Shown here: positions 22,053 to 33,986 of the stretch, in pieces
Layout: each line of letters starts with the position of its first letter
Position numbering within the stretch: position 1 is the stretch's first letter
Assembly: GCA_025201705.1 (NCBI GenBank)
Contig: MU616670.1
Location: 1 to 59,739 of the forward strand
DNA length: 59,739 nt
Direction of reading: 5' to 3'
Origin: Dissophora ornata
Taxonomy: Eukaryota; Mortierellomycota; Mortierellomycetes; Mortierellales; Mortierellaceae
Position numbers and translations under genes: made by a program
Notes under the pieces: generated by a model
Told to the model about the DNA's origin: nothing
What the model saw: only the letters and a program-made list of their open reading frames with translations
Databases searched by the model: none

Positions 22053-25000
22053 ATGTCCTGGATTGCAAAGAATGTCGGTAGTCTAGGCAACCTGGCCAGC
22101 CGGATCGCTGCCGGTATGAGGGTGTTTCGAATACCCGGCTTTACCCCATACTATCAATGTACGCCACTCCTCTGCCCACTGCAAGCTGACGTGATCTCTT
22201 TATTTCCCTACATTTAGAGGCGAACGGCGAAAACCAGCAAGGGGCGAACAACGAGGTTCTACAGCAGCTTCACCAAGAGGTAGGAGAAACCACAAACCTC
22301 TGAACAACAAGGCACCGCCCTAGCCTGGACACTCTCCTCATGACTGCCTTTAACGCGCACCACCCACATCGTCCTTTCCAACCTCTATATTAGCTGGAAG
22401 AAACACGCGAAGAACTATTCGCAAGGCACCAGGAATGGGAGCGGGGAAAGCAGAACTACGAAGCCCGGCTTAAGAGTCTCACGGAGGGGAACGCCACTGC
22501 TCAAAAGGTCGAGCAATTGGAGCAGAAGCTAAACAGGGCCGTAGAACTTCTCAAGACTCTAAACAGCGACAAGCAGAACCTCAGTGCCAAAATCAGGACC
22601 CTAGAGGAGGAAAAGAATGAGGCCGAGGCAGCAGCAGCAGCAGCAGCAGCAGCCAATGTACAGGAAGCAGGCAACGACCGTACAACAACTGCTCACCAGG
22701 AAGATGTTGCACTTGAGCAAATCCGCAAAATCGAGGCTGAACTCAAGGTTGAGAAAGAGCAAAATTCGTTGCTTGTTCAAAATCTTAAAAATCAACTCTC
22801 AGAGCTGATGGAAAACAATCAGGGCCTCAAAGTGCAACTTGAGAAACAGCGCGAGGAAAGCGACAGCCTTGCGGACATTTCTATCCAACTTGAACTGACA
22901 AAAGAGGAGCTTGAGCAGGCCAAAGAGGAAATAATCGCGCAGAAGGAAACCAACGCTAAGATGGCACACCAGAGTAAAACTGGATCGCCACCAACATCAG
23001 AGCAGCCAGCATCGCCGACCTTCAACAACGAGCATTCAGATGCTAAAGCAACCATCGCCAATCTTGAAGGTCGCCTTGCAGAAGAATCCCAGCATGTGTC
23101 AGAGATTGCCGCTTTAAGACGTAGACAGAAGGAGTTAGAGGATACCGTCGTTTCGATGCGCGGCGAATTAGCCCAAGCTAAGGCAAAGCATTCCGATACT
23201 CAGACCAAGCTCTCGAGCTCAAAAGAGGCCAATGCAACGCTGGAGAAGAAAGAAGCATCCATGGCTGGTGAGTGCCTTCTAGCGTTTATTGAAGGAGTGT
23301 GAATTATATTATGCTAATTACATCTGCTACGACCTTCCTTAGAATCGATCGCACAGCTCGGTTTACAGTTGAGTGCATTGAAAGCAACAGAACAGGATGG
23401 CATGAAAAACATAACGGAGCAGTTTGACGATGAGAAGCGTTCACTTCTGGCCAGCCGCGACAAGCTGAAGCAGGAACTCGAAGATTTGAAGAAGAAGTAT
23501 GACGCACAGCAATTGGCAGCAGAGAGCTCGACTAGTACAGAAGACCAGACAAAGCTGAGGGAGCAGTACGAAGGAGAAAAAATGTCGCTCCTGGCCAGTC
23601 AGGAAAGTTTGAAGCAGGAGTTCGAGACTCTCAAGAGGAGATATAATGATGACCATGCAACGACTGAGAAGGCGCTGAGGGAGCGGGAGGCTACGATTCA
23701 GAACCTCGAGAAGACCGTATCCACCAGTGACCAGATCTTAAAGACGATCAAGGAGGATCTGCAAAAGACAACAAATGAACGTAACCATTTTCAATCACAA
23801 CACAAAACGCTCTTGGACCGTGTCTCCAACATGAAGTCGACCCTCGGAACAAAGCTTCAGGCAGATATGGTATGGCCCCTTCCATGACTTGGATTCCCTG
23901 CCGCGCAGAGGCCTGAAGAATAATGACTGCGTAATATCCATATTTTCCACTAACATTATATAACCCTTCTGTCTAACGTCATAGGAAAATATCAACACCC
24001 TTCGGCAGCAAATCGACCAACTCACGGCTCAAAATAATAGTTACTTACATACCATCAAGCAACTAGAGGAGGAACTTATGGCATCGCATGACCATTATGA
24101 AAAAACCTCGCGTGAACTGGAGCACTTGAGAAGACGCCTGGTTGATATTCAGGAAGATGCTTCGGCAGAGGTTGTCGAGAAAGAGAATCTAATCCATGAG
24201 TTGCAGTCAAGGTTGCAGCGCGAAGAACGTGAGCGCGAGGACTGGGAGACGATGGCTTCGGAGCAGAGGGCAGGCAAGGACCAAGCCATGATGAACATGA
24301 GGGGCATGGAGCGAGAGAGAGACGCCGCACGCGCCGAGAAGGATGCTCTGCGTCAGGAGCTCGACCGCGAAATCGAGAGCCTGAACAACCTGCAGACAGT
24401 CTTGGAAGAGTTCCAGTCAGCCAAAGACTCGGAGATCCAGTTCGCGGTCGAAGGGCTGCACAGGGAATTGAACTTCTCGAATGCCTCACTGGAAGAATAT
24501 CAAAACCGGGCGCATGTAGCGGAGGTAAGCAAAACAAGCAATTTTGCCTCCGTACTTTCTTTTGCCGATCATCTTGCTTACAGGGTTATTGTTTCTGTAA
24601 TCTTGCCCATGTGATGGTGGGAACTCTAGGAGCAATTGCGTCACCTTACGCTTGACGTAGAGAAGGCACGACTGCTGGAGAAAGAAGTCAAAGACAAGAA
24701 CCAGACGATAGGTAGACTCCGCCATGAGGCAGTGATCCAGCAGGGACATTTGAACGAAGCAATGCGACGTTTGAAAGAGGAGAATAGTCAGAACACCGTT
24801 GACATGTAAGACTTCAATGGCCATTCGTAAGGAGAATGAGCAGGAGCGGTCTTTGGAAAGATTTGCTAAAGGGAGCTGCTTCTTTTTTTTTTGTTTTCTT
24901 AGCCCGCTTATCTCGAACCTGTTTATCAGTTTCTTGAACATACCCCGAGGGGACCAGAAACGGTTTGAAATCCTGCAGTTGATCTCAGGTGTCCTCAAGT

Positions 25001-25325
25001 TTACGGACGAGCAGCGTGAGCAAGCTGGATTGATCCGAAAGGCTAGCAGCGGACTAGGTGCCATGACACCAACAACGTCTGGATCCCGCTCTCCTTCAAT
25101 GGAGCAGATGAGGCAGCACCAAGAGCCCAAGGAGGTAAGCTATATGCCCATGTCTTGTATTCATGTTTTCCTTTGTGTTACTTTGCCGAGGATACGCTGA
25201 CTGACCTTTTACCTTCCATGCCGCAGAGCTTTATCGACATGTGGGCGTCGTTCTTGATCAGGGAGAGTAACGCCAATGCAGCCAGTAGCCAGAACAATAA
25301 TGGCAACCCTAGAAGCCCCTCGTAA
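22053..25325 (+). CDS. RUD3: Golgin RUD3/GMAP-210 with GRAB domain
   Basis: Long coiled-coil tether of the cis-Golgi that is recruited by Arf1 and captures vesicles. Eight exons are read: 22053-22113, 22218-22279, 22394-23267, 23343-23869, 23985-24524, 24630-24805, 24903-25134, 25227-25325 (856 residues). The N-terminal MSWIAKNVGSLGNLASRI could form an amphipathic helix. The middle 600 residues are almost pure coiled coil (repeated Leu/Glu/Lys/Gln heptads) with an Ala9-10 stretch coded by GCA repeats near 22627-22652. The C-terminal part, SNLFISFLNIPRGDQKRFEILQLIS then TDEQREQAGL, matches the GRAB domain that binds Arf1. The GRAB start lies across the intron at 24806-24902, where a phase-2 splice turns VDM into VDI. 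It is divergent from ARG2 and runs towards CAC2 on the same strand. Confidence 0.88.
22625..22652 (+). repeat. GCA trinucleotide repeat in RUD3
   Basis: Eight to nine near-perfect GCA units coding a short poly-alanine stretch within the coiled coil of RUD3. Confidence 0.85.
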
Positions 25326-25504
25326 ATAATGTTTTTGCCTGCAGAAAGACTCACATAAAAAAAAATCAAAAGCATGCACTCTTTGCCACCAATTGATGAA
25401 GTGACTGTTGCATCAAGCTTCTGTATTTGTTTTGCCACGAAAGACGCGCCTTGTTATTTTTGTTTGATTCCTCTCAGGTCCCCATCATTTCCGCATCGCC
25501 CAGC

Positions 25505-28221
25505 ATGAGAGTGAAGGTAATTTTGCTGGTTGTCTTGACATTTTCCATCATCCCTTGTCTTTCAACCCTACTCACGCTCTCAACCTCTTGTAGCCATTGC
25601 AAATTCACTGGCACGACAAGCAGCCCATATACTCGGCCCATTTCGAGCCCGGCCCAAAAGGGAGACTGGCCACAGCCGGAGGCGACGGCAATGTGAGGGT
25701 ACCGTTTACTTCCACTTGACTGATAGCGATCGGTATTCTTCCTTGTTTCCACATAAGCGCTAGCATTGAGTCTAGTCACACTCATGCCTACCTATCTTCT
25801 CTCATCTGGAATAACGCAGCTTTGGAGAGTTGTCAAGGACAAGGAAAAGGACAGCACGCACATCGAATTCTTGTCAAGCTTGAACCGCCACACAGCCGCT
25901 GTGAATGTTGTCCGATTCTCACCTACAGGTACTTGTCACATGTGAGTTGAATACGTCTCTACAAAAGAAAACATATCTAAAGCACGCGTCCTATTTCTCG
26001 TTGTTGATAGCCGAATGCCTTGCATCTGCGGGAGATGGTACGAGGGTTTCTAGAGTTTTTGTCATGCTCGGATGCAGTTGCAATACGACAGTCTCCATAT
26101 CCAATCCAGAACGACTCATGATCAGAATCCTTTGCCATTCTTTTTTGGATTTCTAGATGGAAATATCATTCTGTGGCGACCATCAGAGACAAAGGACGCA
26201 GCAAGCAAGTTTGCAGAGTCAGACGACGAAGAATATGAGCGCGAGACATGGCGTGTTCAGTCGATGATGAGGGGATCACTCTCAGATATTTATGATTTGG
26301 CATGGTCTCCAGATGGCCGCTATATCATTTCAGGATCTATCGACAACACTGCTCGGATATGGGATGTGAAGGACGGTAAGCTCGTTGAACTGCCCAACAA
26401 TCGTGTGCTACTTGTGAACCAGCCGTCCGCATATGTAGAAACTAACGCTATTTTGATTGCTTAGCCAAGTGCATCCATGTCATCGCAGATCACCACCATT
26501 ACGTTCAAGGGGTTGCCTGGGATCCGCTCGGGGAGTTTGTCGCCACGCAGAGCAGCGACCGGTATGCAGCTGTCAACTATTACTCTTGCCACTCAAGGCT
26601 TATTACGAATGTCAAATATCATTTTTGTGACAAGAAGGCATTGCTCCCCACTTGACCTAGATCGGTTCATATCTATTCGTTCAAAATCGACAAACACGGG
26701 CACGTTTCAGTCGCCAGTCTCGGGAAAAGTACCAAACTGGATCTCACAAAGTTGCGGAGTATCCCTCAGCAGCCAACCTCTGCATCTAACATAACAACTG
26801 CAAGCACTGTAAAGAATCCAGGAGACGAGACAGAAACTTCAGCAGACGGAGCGGCCGAAAAGGAGGACACCTCGAAGCCAGCAAAGGCCAATCCGAAATC
26901 ATTCCGTCTTTACCATGATGAAACCCTGACGTCCTTCTTCAGAAGACTTTCGTTCACACCGGACGGATCGATGCTTCTGACGCCAGCAGGACAATACAAG
27001 GCTCCTGTCCACAAATCCAGCAATCTAAAGGAAGAGGAGCCGGCATCAGCAGCTCAGACTCCAGAGCTGGAGACGAGGAATACAGTTTACATCTACGCAA
27101 GAAGAGACTTTAGCAAGTAAGTTGATCACATGCTAGGTACTTAAAAGTAATAGTGGGTGTTGGTTCCTTTCAAGAACATAACTTCTCACTGTATTTGTGT
27201 CTGTATTTGTAGGGGCCCTGTTGCGCATCTTCCAGGTCACAAGAAGCCATCGGTTGCGATCAAATGCAGCCCAGTGCTATATGAACTTCGAAATCAACTC
27301 CAACCTCCAAACCAGCATAACGGTAGTAATCCGCGAGCATCCGATCTACAACACACTACAAAGGAAGGTCAGGCAGCATCATTAGTAAAAAACGAAATGA
27401 AAGAAGCACCAAAGGCACCCTCCGTTTTTGGACTAAGCTATCGATCGATTTATGCGGTGGCGACCCAGGACTCGATCTTGATCTACGATACCCAGCAGAC
27501 GGCAGCTCTCGCCCTCGTCTCTCACCTTCACTATTCAACATTCACGGATATGACATGGTCTAGTGACGGATGCAATCTGATTCTGACATCGTCCGATGGC
27601 TTTTGCTCCATCATTTCCTTCGAAGAAGGCGAGCTGGGGACTGTGTACACGCCGCCGAAAGCGATGGTGGCCCTGTTGACAATAAACGACAGTACTGCTG
27701 CAGCACAGTTGGAGTCCATGGAATCTGCTGCGACCATTGCAGCCACTGCAGGAATGCTACAAAAGCTAAACAGCCTGTCATTGGTGGAGCAGAAAGAGCA
27801 GAAGGAGCAGAAGGAGCAGAAAGCGAAGCCGAAGCAGGAGAAGGCAGTGCCAAGCAGCGAAGGAAAGAAACCAACTGTCAAGCAGCTATTTTCAAAGTCT
27901 CGGTCAACGGCAGCTTCATCTATATCAAACACACCAGCAAGGACGTCATTCAAGAAAGAGCGGGACGGTGACTCTGTTATGACTTCTGCAGGCGATCAAC
28001 CATCCCTGAAGAAGAGAAAGACTCAAGTAAAATCAACATCTTCGTTCCCGGCCGTATCTGTATCTGCAGCCACACCATCAACAAGGCCATCGCCATCGAT
28101 GCCAGCGACACTGGGGGCAGCAGCACAGCCTACTTCTGTGGCCCCTAGCAGCAGTTCAACGGAGCAGAAGCCGAAGAAGAGGATACAGCCCATCTTTGTG
28201 AGCGCCTTGCCTGGCCGTTGA
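25505..28221 (+). CDS. CAC2: Chromatin assembly factor 1 p60 subunit (CAC2)
   Basis: WD40 subunit of CAF-1, which deposits H3-H4 behind the replication fork with PCNA and Asf1. Eight exons are read: 25505-25516, 25594-25698, 25820-25928, 26011-26037, 26157-26375, 26465-26561, 26661-27116, 27213-28221 (677 residues). Exon 1 codes only MRVK; exon 4 is 27 bases. The start MRVKPLQIHWHDKQPIYSAHFEP parallels MKV..IAWHNKEPVYS of animal p60. WD repeats include GGDGNVRLWRVV, NVVRFSPT, ECLASAGDDGNIILW, YDLAWSPDGRYIISGSIDNTARIWD, GVAWDPLGEFVATQSSDR, RLSFTPDGSMLLTP and TDMTWSSDGCNLILTSSDG. The tail is disordered with an EQK repeat near 27787-27826, then KKRIQPIFVS near the C-terminus, which looks like the B-domain that binds Asf1. 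Confidence 0.92.
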
Positions 28222-28733
28222 GAATGGCTGAATAAAACAATTAAATCAAGTCTGATTGCACATGCAAACCTATTTGACCATGGATGTAGGAGGTGCTTGA
28301 AGGATAATGATGCACTACTTATACAGATACCGGGTTTTCGCACTTTAGACGTTGTGTGTCGTCAAAGTGATATACAGACGTTTAAATGTTTAAACAGTAT
28401 CGCCCAGGGAGATGTTGTGTCATTAGCAATGACCCACTGATGATGATACTCTCTCTCAGAAAAGCGAACCACGAGAAGGAGCGGTCGAGGGAAGATAGTA
28501 CCATTCACTTCGATTTCCAAAGATAAACCACTCAAAAGACTCATCTTCTGATAGGAAAGTTGGAGATCCCCAGGGGAATAGATTACCAGCACATTCCACC
28601 TACACCTTGATATATGGTTTTGCAGTTGGTTTATGGAGAAAAAGAAAATAAGGAAGGGAGTTCGTGAACCGCAATAGGGTTACGAATTTTCTACGTATGA
28701 TGCATTGGAGGGATGTCTACTATATATATATTT
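28222..28733. other. Convergent 3' flanks of CAC2 and CotH1
   Basis: No gene is seen. AATAAA signals occur near 28232 (plus) and TATATATATA near 28720. Both flanking genes end here. Confidence 0.4.
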
Positions 28734-30572
28734 TTAGGCCACTGACATCAACAACGAGACCGCGATGGTAACCATAGCCAAGCTCGCCTTCGCCAAAGAG
28801 CTAGCTCCGCTTCCGCTGTCTTTTACAGCTTCGGAATCATCATCGTCATCGCTCTTGCCGTTGTTGCGAGGAGGAGGCGCAACACGGTCGGCAGTTCCCG
28901 CGGGGACAGTGAATCCAAGCTCAGCAGAAATGGAAGTCGCACGTTCCTCAACCCAGGGCTTCAAGGCTCCGCTCATCTCCTTGGTGATGTTGACCAAGTT
29001 GTTGTTAAAGTCTTCGAACGTGAACTTGAGGTCCGTTCCAGGGGACTTGCGAGTCAACGTGTAGTCCCACTGAGCATCGAGCGAGATCATCTTGTGGACG
29101 GAATCCATGTGCACGTTCATGGCCTCGGGCTTGAACGCAGTGCTGACGATCTCCTTCAAGACCTGCTGGAACTGAGCATTGATCAGAGTGTTGTTGATGA
29201 TCAACTTGGAGACGAGAGGATGGTCGGGCTGGAAGTTGTACAGAGTCTTGTACGAGCCTTTGGCATCGATCGTGGCACCGTTACCGAACGTGCCATCAAA
29301 GTCTGTGGGGAGCCACTGCCACTTGCCAGAGGTGCCAAGCTTGGGATTAAAGTAAACGAAATAGTTGGAGCCGGCCATCCAGTAATTGTCGAATCCACCC
29401 ATCAGGTATTCAAGAGCCATGTTGCGCAAGAATCCGTCGAGATCCATGCGCGAGGTCCAGTAGCCGACAGGGTCTGACGTGGCAACGGGATCGAAGGCTT
29501 GCAAGTCAGACATGAAGGCGATGAGCTGAGTGAGAGGCTCTGTTGCCGGGTTGTTTCCCAAGTTTTGGAAAGTGTAAACTTCCGCGGGATAAGAGGCACT
29601 CGTAGGTCCTTTGTAGACGAGATCGGCCTGGCTAGTCAGAGTGGGAGCATTCGCTTGGACCAATGAACCGATAACGACAGTGTTGTCGCCACCGTGGACA
29701 GTCTGTTTGGCAAAGGACTTTTTGATGTCTTCGACCATCAAGAACAAACCGTAGGGCTCGTTGTTGATGAAAAGTCGAACATAGGAACCCTACACGGAAT
29801 CAGAGAAGACGATGGAAAACTGTTAGAATCGGCAAATATCCTCTGAAGACATTGAGGCGGTACATATTCCGTGTTTGATTGTATTTTTTTTTTTTTTTTA
29901 CCTGTTGGGTGGGGACTCCGACCGAGTTCAGCATATCGATATACAGCTTCTCGCGGATCATGGTTGGCTCCGTTGCCATGGATCGCAGCTTGATGTTGGG
30001 GCGGGAATAGAAGGTCTGGTTGTAGTCGGTATCGAACTTGAGCTTGTAAGACTGCTTGGCAAACTCCTTGGAGGACTTGCCCGAGGTCTTGAGGGTGATG
30101 TTGTTTTGAGTGTAGATGGTGTTCGCGTTGATGAAGCGAAAGACGACCTTGACGTCCGCCTCAGTCGCTGGATTCGCGTTCATGGCGTTGACGGAGGCCG
30201 CAGGCGCAGTTATGTGAATGGTGGCGATCTGGTCCTCCTTGAAAGCCTTGGACTTTGAAGGGTATGTGGCCAGGTACGTGTACGGCAGACGGGTGATTTC
30301 ATGACGGGTGATGGGACGTTGAAAGAATTCGTTGTCGCTGTGCGTGTCCGTAGTTTGGTTCAACTTGCGGATGAAGGACTCGGTCTTGAGCGCGGCGCCT
30401 GCGGCGTCGAGCTCAACGTACGAGTACTCGTTCGCAGACGTGCTGCCAGGGACAGCGCCGGACCACACTGGGAACGAAGTCTCATTCGTAGAGAGTTTGG
30501 TGACAACACCGGATATGGAGACGCCAAAGGCACCTCCGGTTGTGCCGGGGTAGCCAATGCAGTTGTAGGTGA
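28734..30572 (-). CDS. CotH-family protein, copy 1 (5' exon not found)
   Basis: Spore-coat protein H-like surface protein with a kinase-like fold (CotH_kinase family). Two exons are certain: 30572-29902 and 29789-28734. The start VTYNCIGYPGTTGGAFGVSISG equals the second exon of the paralogue at 33.9-36.7 kb, which begins one base into a codon after a signal-peptide exon. Motifs: SGKSSKEFAKQSYKLKFD, YIDMLNSVGVPTQQ, GLFLMVEDIKKSF and LPTDFDGTFG (DFD metal-binding type). The C-terminus is acidic/Ser-rich then hydrophobic (SLAMVTIAVSLLMSVA), a GPI-anchor signal. Many NxT/S sites suggest glycosylation in the secretory path. I found no ATG plus signal exon in 30573-31100. Reading straight through upstream gives a hydrophobic stretch starting at GTG 30627, not ATG. 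So either exon 1 is distant or the copy is 5'-truncated. Confidence 0.8.
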
Positions 30573-31285
30573 CTATCGACAACAGCAGAGGGAAACGGTA
30601 AAGAAGGTTAGCCAGAGAACAATGCACGGTTGTGGAGTGAATGGGCTGTAAATGCGAGGCGACAAAGAGCAGAGAGACGGCACAACAGCAGTGCAGCTGT
30701 AGATTTAACCCGGTAAACAGAGTGTTTGGATTGTGCTCACCCCACCCTCACACGACCAACTCTACCGCGCACACGAAGGAAGCGTCCCCCGAGGGATTAA
30801 TTAAATATTGAGAGCTCTGATCAACCTGCGAGAAGAGGGCCTGTCACTCTTCATCGATTGACTAGCTAAAAATACAACAGGATTCGATTTCCGGGTAAAA
30901 CATACGAACACACCGGCGCCAGACAAAGTTCAGGCGGAGAGAATGAAAAGTCTGAAAACTTTGCCGATTTGCGATATGTACAACAAGATCAAAATAATTT
31001 CAGGGGAGGAGGAGGCGGGGCGGTTGGATTTTAAAAGGACTACTTGACTGCAATGCGCCATCTGCTCAGAGCGATCCCGTTTTTTTTACCCGAAACTGCG
31101 TTTTGTCGAGTTGTAAAGGGGAGAGCCAACAATGCCAAATGGATAGAAATTGTCAAAAAGGGTAAGGGCTGCAGCGCAAAAGGAGAGGGAGCGGGTGTTA
31201 TTGCATCGAGAGCGCTGCAAGTGAAGTGTGAGGTCGCGTGTCAGCAGCATCAGTGCCCATCACAGGCGAATTCTGCAGTCTGTGT
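30573..31285. other. Upstream flank of CotH copy 1
   Basis: No supported gene. I searched the minus strand for an ATG plus signal peptide plus GT donor and saw none. A plus-strand frame starting at ATG 31053 (RHLLRAIPFF...) is short and did not splice in frame to the next ORF. Confidence 0.35.
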
Positions 31286-31648
31286 ATGATATACAAACGC
31301 GCTGTTTTGTACAGCGTCTTTCTTCGTCAGTGCGTCGCTAGACAAGGGCGATTGAATCCCTGGGCACAAACGCGCATTGACGAAGTGTTCAGGCACTATC
31401 TAGGCGATGAGATGGTCTGCAGGATCAAGGAGAACGTACTGTCGGCGAAGGCAAATGATGCCAGGGTGGCTAGGCCAACCAAGAATCGGACCATGGTGAT
31501 GCGGGGTGAGCGGAAGGAAGTGGCGGCGGTAGGGTTGGTTGCCGATGTGAGGAGGGCAATTAGGGTGATCAAGAAGGAGGGTCAAAATGTCCAGCGGAGG
31601 GAATGGGAAGCAAACCGCCGAAGACTATCTGATTCGTGCTGCTGGTGA
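31286..31648 (+). CDS. Small basic protein, hypothetical (LYR-like?)
   Basis: Frame of 120 codons with ATG at 31286, between CotH copy 1 and RKI1 and on the opposite strand to both. The protein is basic and rich in Arg/Val, with no signal peptide. Its N-terminal part (AVLYSVFLRQC, then RIDEVFRHYLGDE) has the spacing of a degenerate LYR motif (L-Y-x-x-x-L-R followed by a conserved Phe) found in small mitochondrial assembly factors, but the key Arg is Ser here, so this is weak. It may have an upstream exon or be a chance frame. Confidence 0.3.
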   Translation: MIYKRAVLYSVFLRQCVARQGRLNPWAQTRIDEVFRHYLGDEMVCRIKENVLSAKANDARVARPTKNRTMVMRGERKEVAAVGLVADVRRAIRVIKKEGQNVQRREWEANRRRLSDSCCW

Positions 31649-32795
31649 GAACCAAATAGGAGGATGGAGGGATGGATGGAGAGAAAGAAGAGAGAGCGGG
31701 GAAGCGGGTACGAAAGGGCGTTATTTATTGACCTTTTCTTATTATGAATCTGAAATACCAGACCTGCGCACACGACTAGTCTATTTTTGATTTTCGCGCG
31801 TTTCCTCGGTAAGTGCGCGCTCACAGCACGAATGGTCAGGGCTGCCCAGGTATTCAATTTTTCCGCTGGGAAGGCTGAGGACTAGTGGTGCTCTCCATCG
31901 CTCGTGCTCCTGCGTCACAACTGTACCCGATCTTTCTGTGCCGTATTGCTCTAATCGAATGATTTGCTTCGATTCATCTCGGGCGCGGTGCCGGGCCTAC
32001 TATTTTAAGTCAGAACGGCCCCTATGCCCCTGTGGGAGCCGTAAGACAGATGAGGGCTTTTTTTTTCGTTGTACACAGAACCTGGATCCTGCGCACTTGC
32101 TGATGCAACTTCTAACACGCATGTGCGTGCGCCCATGCGCCCATCGATGTCTTATAAGTTGCAGGCTATAAATGATTATATTGTTGCTGTTCCCGTTCTT
32201 CCATCCCTCCGCCGTGCAGTTGTGTAAAGTAAGAATAGATTACGAGAATTCTTCGTTTTCCTTCCTAAATTAACAGCGACGCATTGGCAGACGACACTCG
32301 ACAAGAGTGGACCAAGGTATGCTGCTAGTCTAGTCCAGCTCGAATGTCACTCACACGACAACAACACTGGCGGTCGTGTGAGGTGCTTTCTTGGCTCTGT
32401 TTGTCTGTACTAAATCGAGAGCGGTGTGGTCGCAATGTGAGCTTTAAAAATGTGTGCCAGACCATGTCGGCGTCCTGCCTTTTTCTTTCTCCTGCTTATT
32501 GGATCAGGTCCCTTGCCCTGCACCTCCCAGATGGCGCCCTGTGCAGCAATGAACGTTGCATTTCAACTTGTGCTATACAGAGAGCAGCGCACACCAGACA
32601 ACGGTGGACCGATGGAATACTTTTTTTATAATATGCAGCATGGGCCAACTCGTACAAGGGGGAACTGAGGGGGCACACAGCAGACCTGTCGCACTATGCA
32701 CACAAACCCATCGTTCTGCTTCATTGTACTCAATCATCAACGGTTTTTACTCCGTCATTCTCGTGACATTACATTTTACTACTTCTACTTTGCTT
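31649..32795. other. Gene-free stretch downstream of RKI1
   Basis: About 1.1 kb with no supported gene on either strand. Short frames at 32344-32678 lack conserved content. A TATA-like TATAAATG lies near 32168. The right end is the 3' flank of RKI1 (minus strand). Confidence 0.4.
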
Positions 32796-33712
32796 CTACT
32801 TTGTCCGGATGCTGACAGATCCGTCTTCGCAGCCGAAGTAGGCAATCTCAGCCATGTTGCAAAACAGTCCAACCTCGACCACACCAGTCAGCAGCTTGAT
32901 GTCCTTCAAGAGCTTGGCAGGCTCGTGGATCAAGCCAAAGGGAGCATCGATCAAAAAGTTCCCGTTGTCGGTGACAACAGGTCCGGCCTTGGCAACTGCC
33001 ATGCGGAGATTTGCACCCTTGGATCCCAATTCTTGAAGCTTCTTGAGGACGGCTCTCCAGGCAAAGGGAACAACCTCGACTGGCACACCCTTTGTCCACT
33101 ACGGAATAGTTGTGAGGAAAAAAACGCGTCAAACAACAACAACAAACGTGGGGAGGCATTGCTGTTTGCAGTGGCGTCAAAAGCGCATGATCTGAACATT
33201 TACCTGCTCTCCCAAGACCTTGGAGTCCTTGCGGAAGTCAGCAACGATAACAAACTTCTTGGCTGCCTCAGCAACGACCTTCTCCTGCAGGTGAGCAGCT
33301 CCTCCACCCTTGATCGCATTCAGCTGAGCATCGACCTCATCAGCTCCATCAATGGTGACATCAATGTTGGGGTACCTAGTCGATTGCAAGCACGTGTATT
33401 AGGACTCTGCTGGCTGCTGATCGTCAAAAGTGCATGTCTGTAGTCTTGTAGCAGGCATGGACATGGAGGGACTTACTGCTCAACATCTCCGACGGTCAGT
33501 CCTCCGTCGAGCAAGAGACCGCGGGACTGGAACGAGGTTGGGACAAAGACAGTCTTTGCATTCAACTCGGGGTCTCGCTGCAACAGACGGGCGACAACAT
33601 GAACGACGGTTGATCCAGAGCCGACGCCGATGACTCTGTGCGAGGGCAGGACGTGCTCGTCGACGGCCTGGTAGGCGGCCTTTTGCTTAGCTTGCTCGAT
33701 CAGCGAGGACAT
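32796..33712 (-). CDS. RKI1: Ribose-5-phosphate isomerase A
   Basis: Interconverts ribose-5-phosphate and ribulose-5-phosphate in the non-oxidative pentose phosphate pathway. Three exons are read: 33712-33477, 33375-33204, 33098-32796 (236 residues from MSSLIEQ). Active-site blocks: [13 protein letters not shown] (phosphate loop), [24 protein letters not shown] (TIDGADEVD, with the catalytic-loop Asp), [15 protein letters not shown] (Lys and Glu), and [10 protein letters not shown]. Length fits eukaryotic RpiA (about 230-260). In-frame ATGs upstream at 33829 and 33841 would add 39 or 43 residues rich in Arg, Ser, Leu and free of acidic residues, like a mitochondrial presequence. I give the internal start because it gives the family length, but the long form is reported as a finding. 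CotH copies lie on both sides. Confidence 0.93.
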
Positions 33713-33865
33713 TACGTAGGTCGGGGTGGTTGTGAATGCGGGTGCGGAAGTGGAGAGGGGACGGTGGAGGAGGGGGACTGAGGCCCGAGAACAACAACAC
33801 GACGGGCGCCCAAGCGCACGAGCAGTCATGGAAATCACCATGGCAGCAGAAGGGTGGAGGCTGGA

Positions 33866-33912
33866 ACAGGTGGAACAGGTGGAACAGGTGGAACAGGTGG
33901 AACAGATGGAAC
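33866..33912. repeat. 9-bp minisatellite (GGAACAGGT)n
   Basis: Five to six near-perfect copies of a 9-base unit just upstream of the RKI1 coding region. Read on the minus strand it would encode a Cys-Ser-Thr repeat in frame with the longest upstream extension of RKI1, but no good start codon context supports translation that far. Confidence 0.9.
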
Positions 33913-33986
33913 AGGACGACTGCACCAGCCTTTGTTTTATTTAATTTCATGAAGATAATTGACATGCAAACATACTCGTCAGCACT

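Noticed and set aside
29094..29477. 127-codon plus-strand frame antisense to CotH copy 1
   Set aside because: Mirror of the CotH coding strand; similar shadows occur opposite CotH copy 2 at 34203-34625 and 35119-35931.
30600..30627. Hydrophobic N-terminal extension of CotH copy 1 starting at GTG
   Set aside because: GTG starts are not expected for a nuclear fungal gene, and the extension crosses a good splice acceptor conserved in copy 2.
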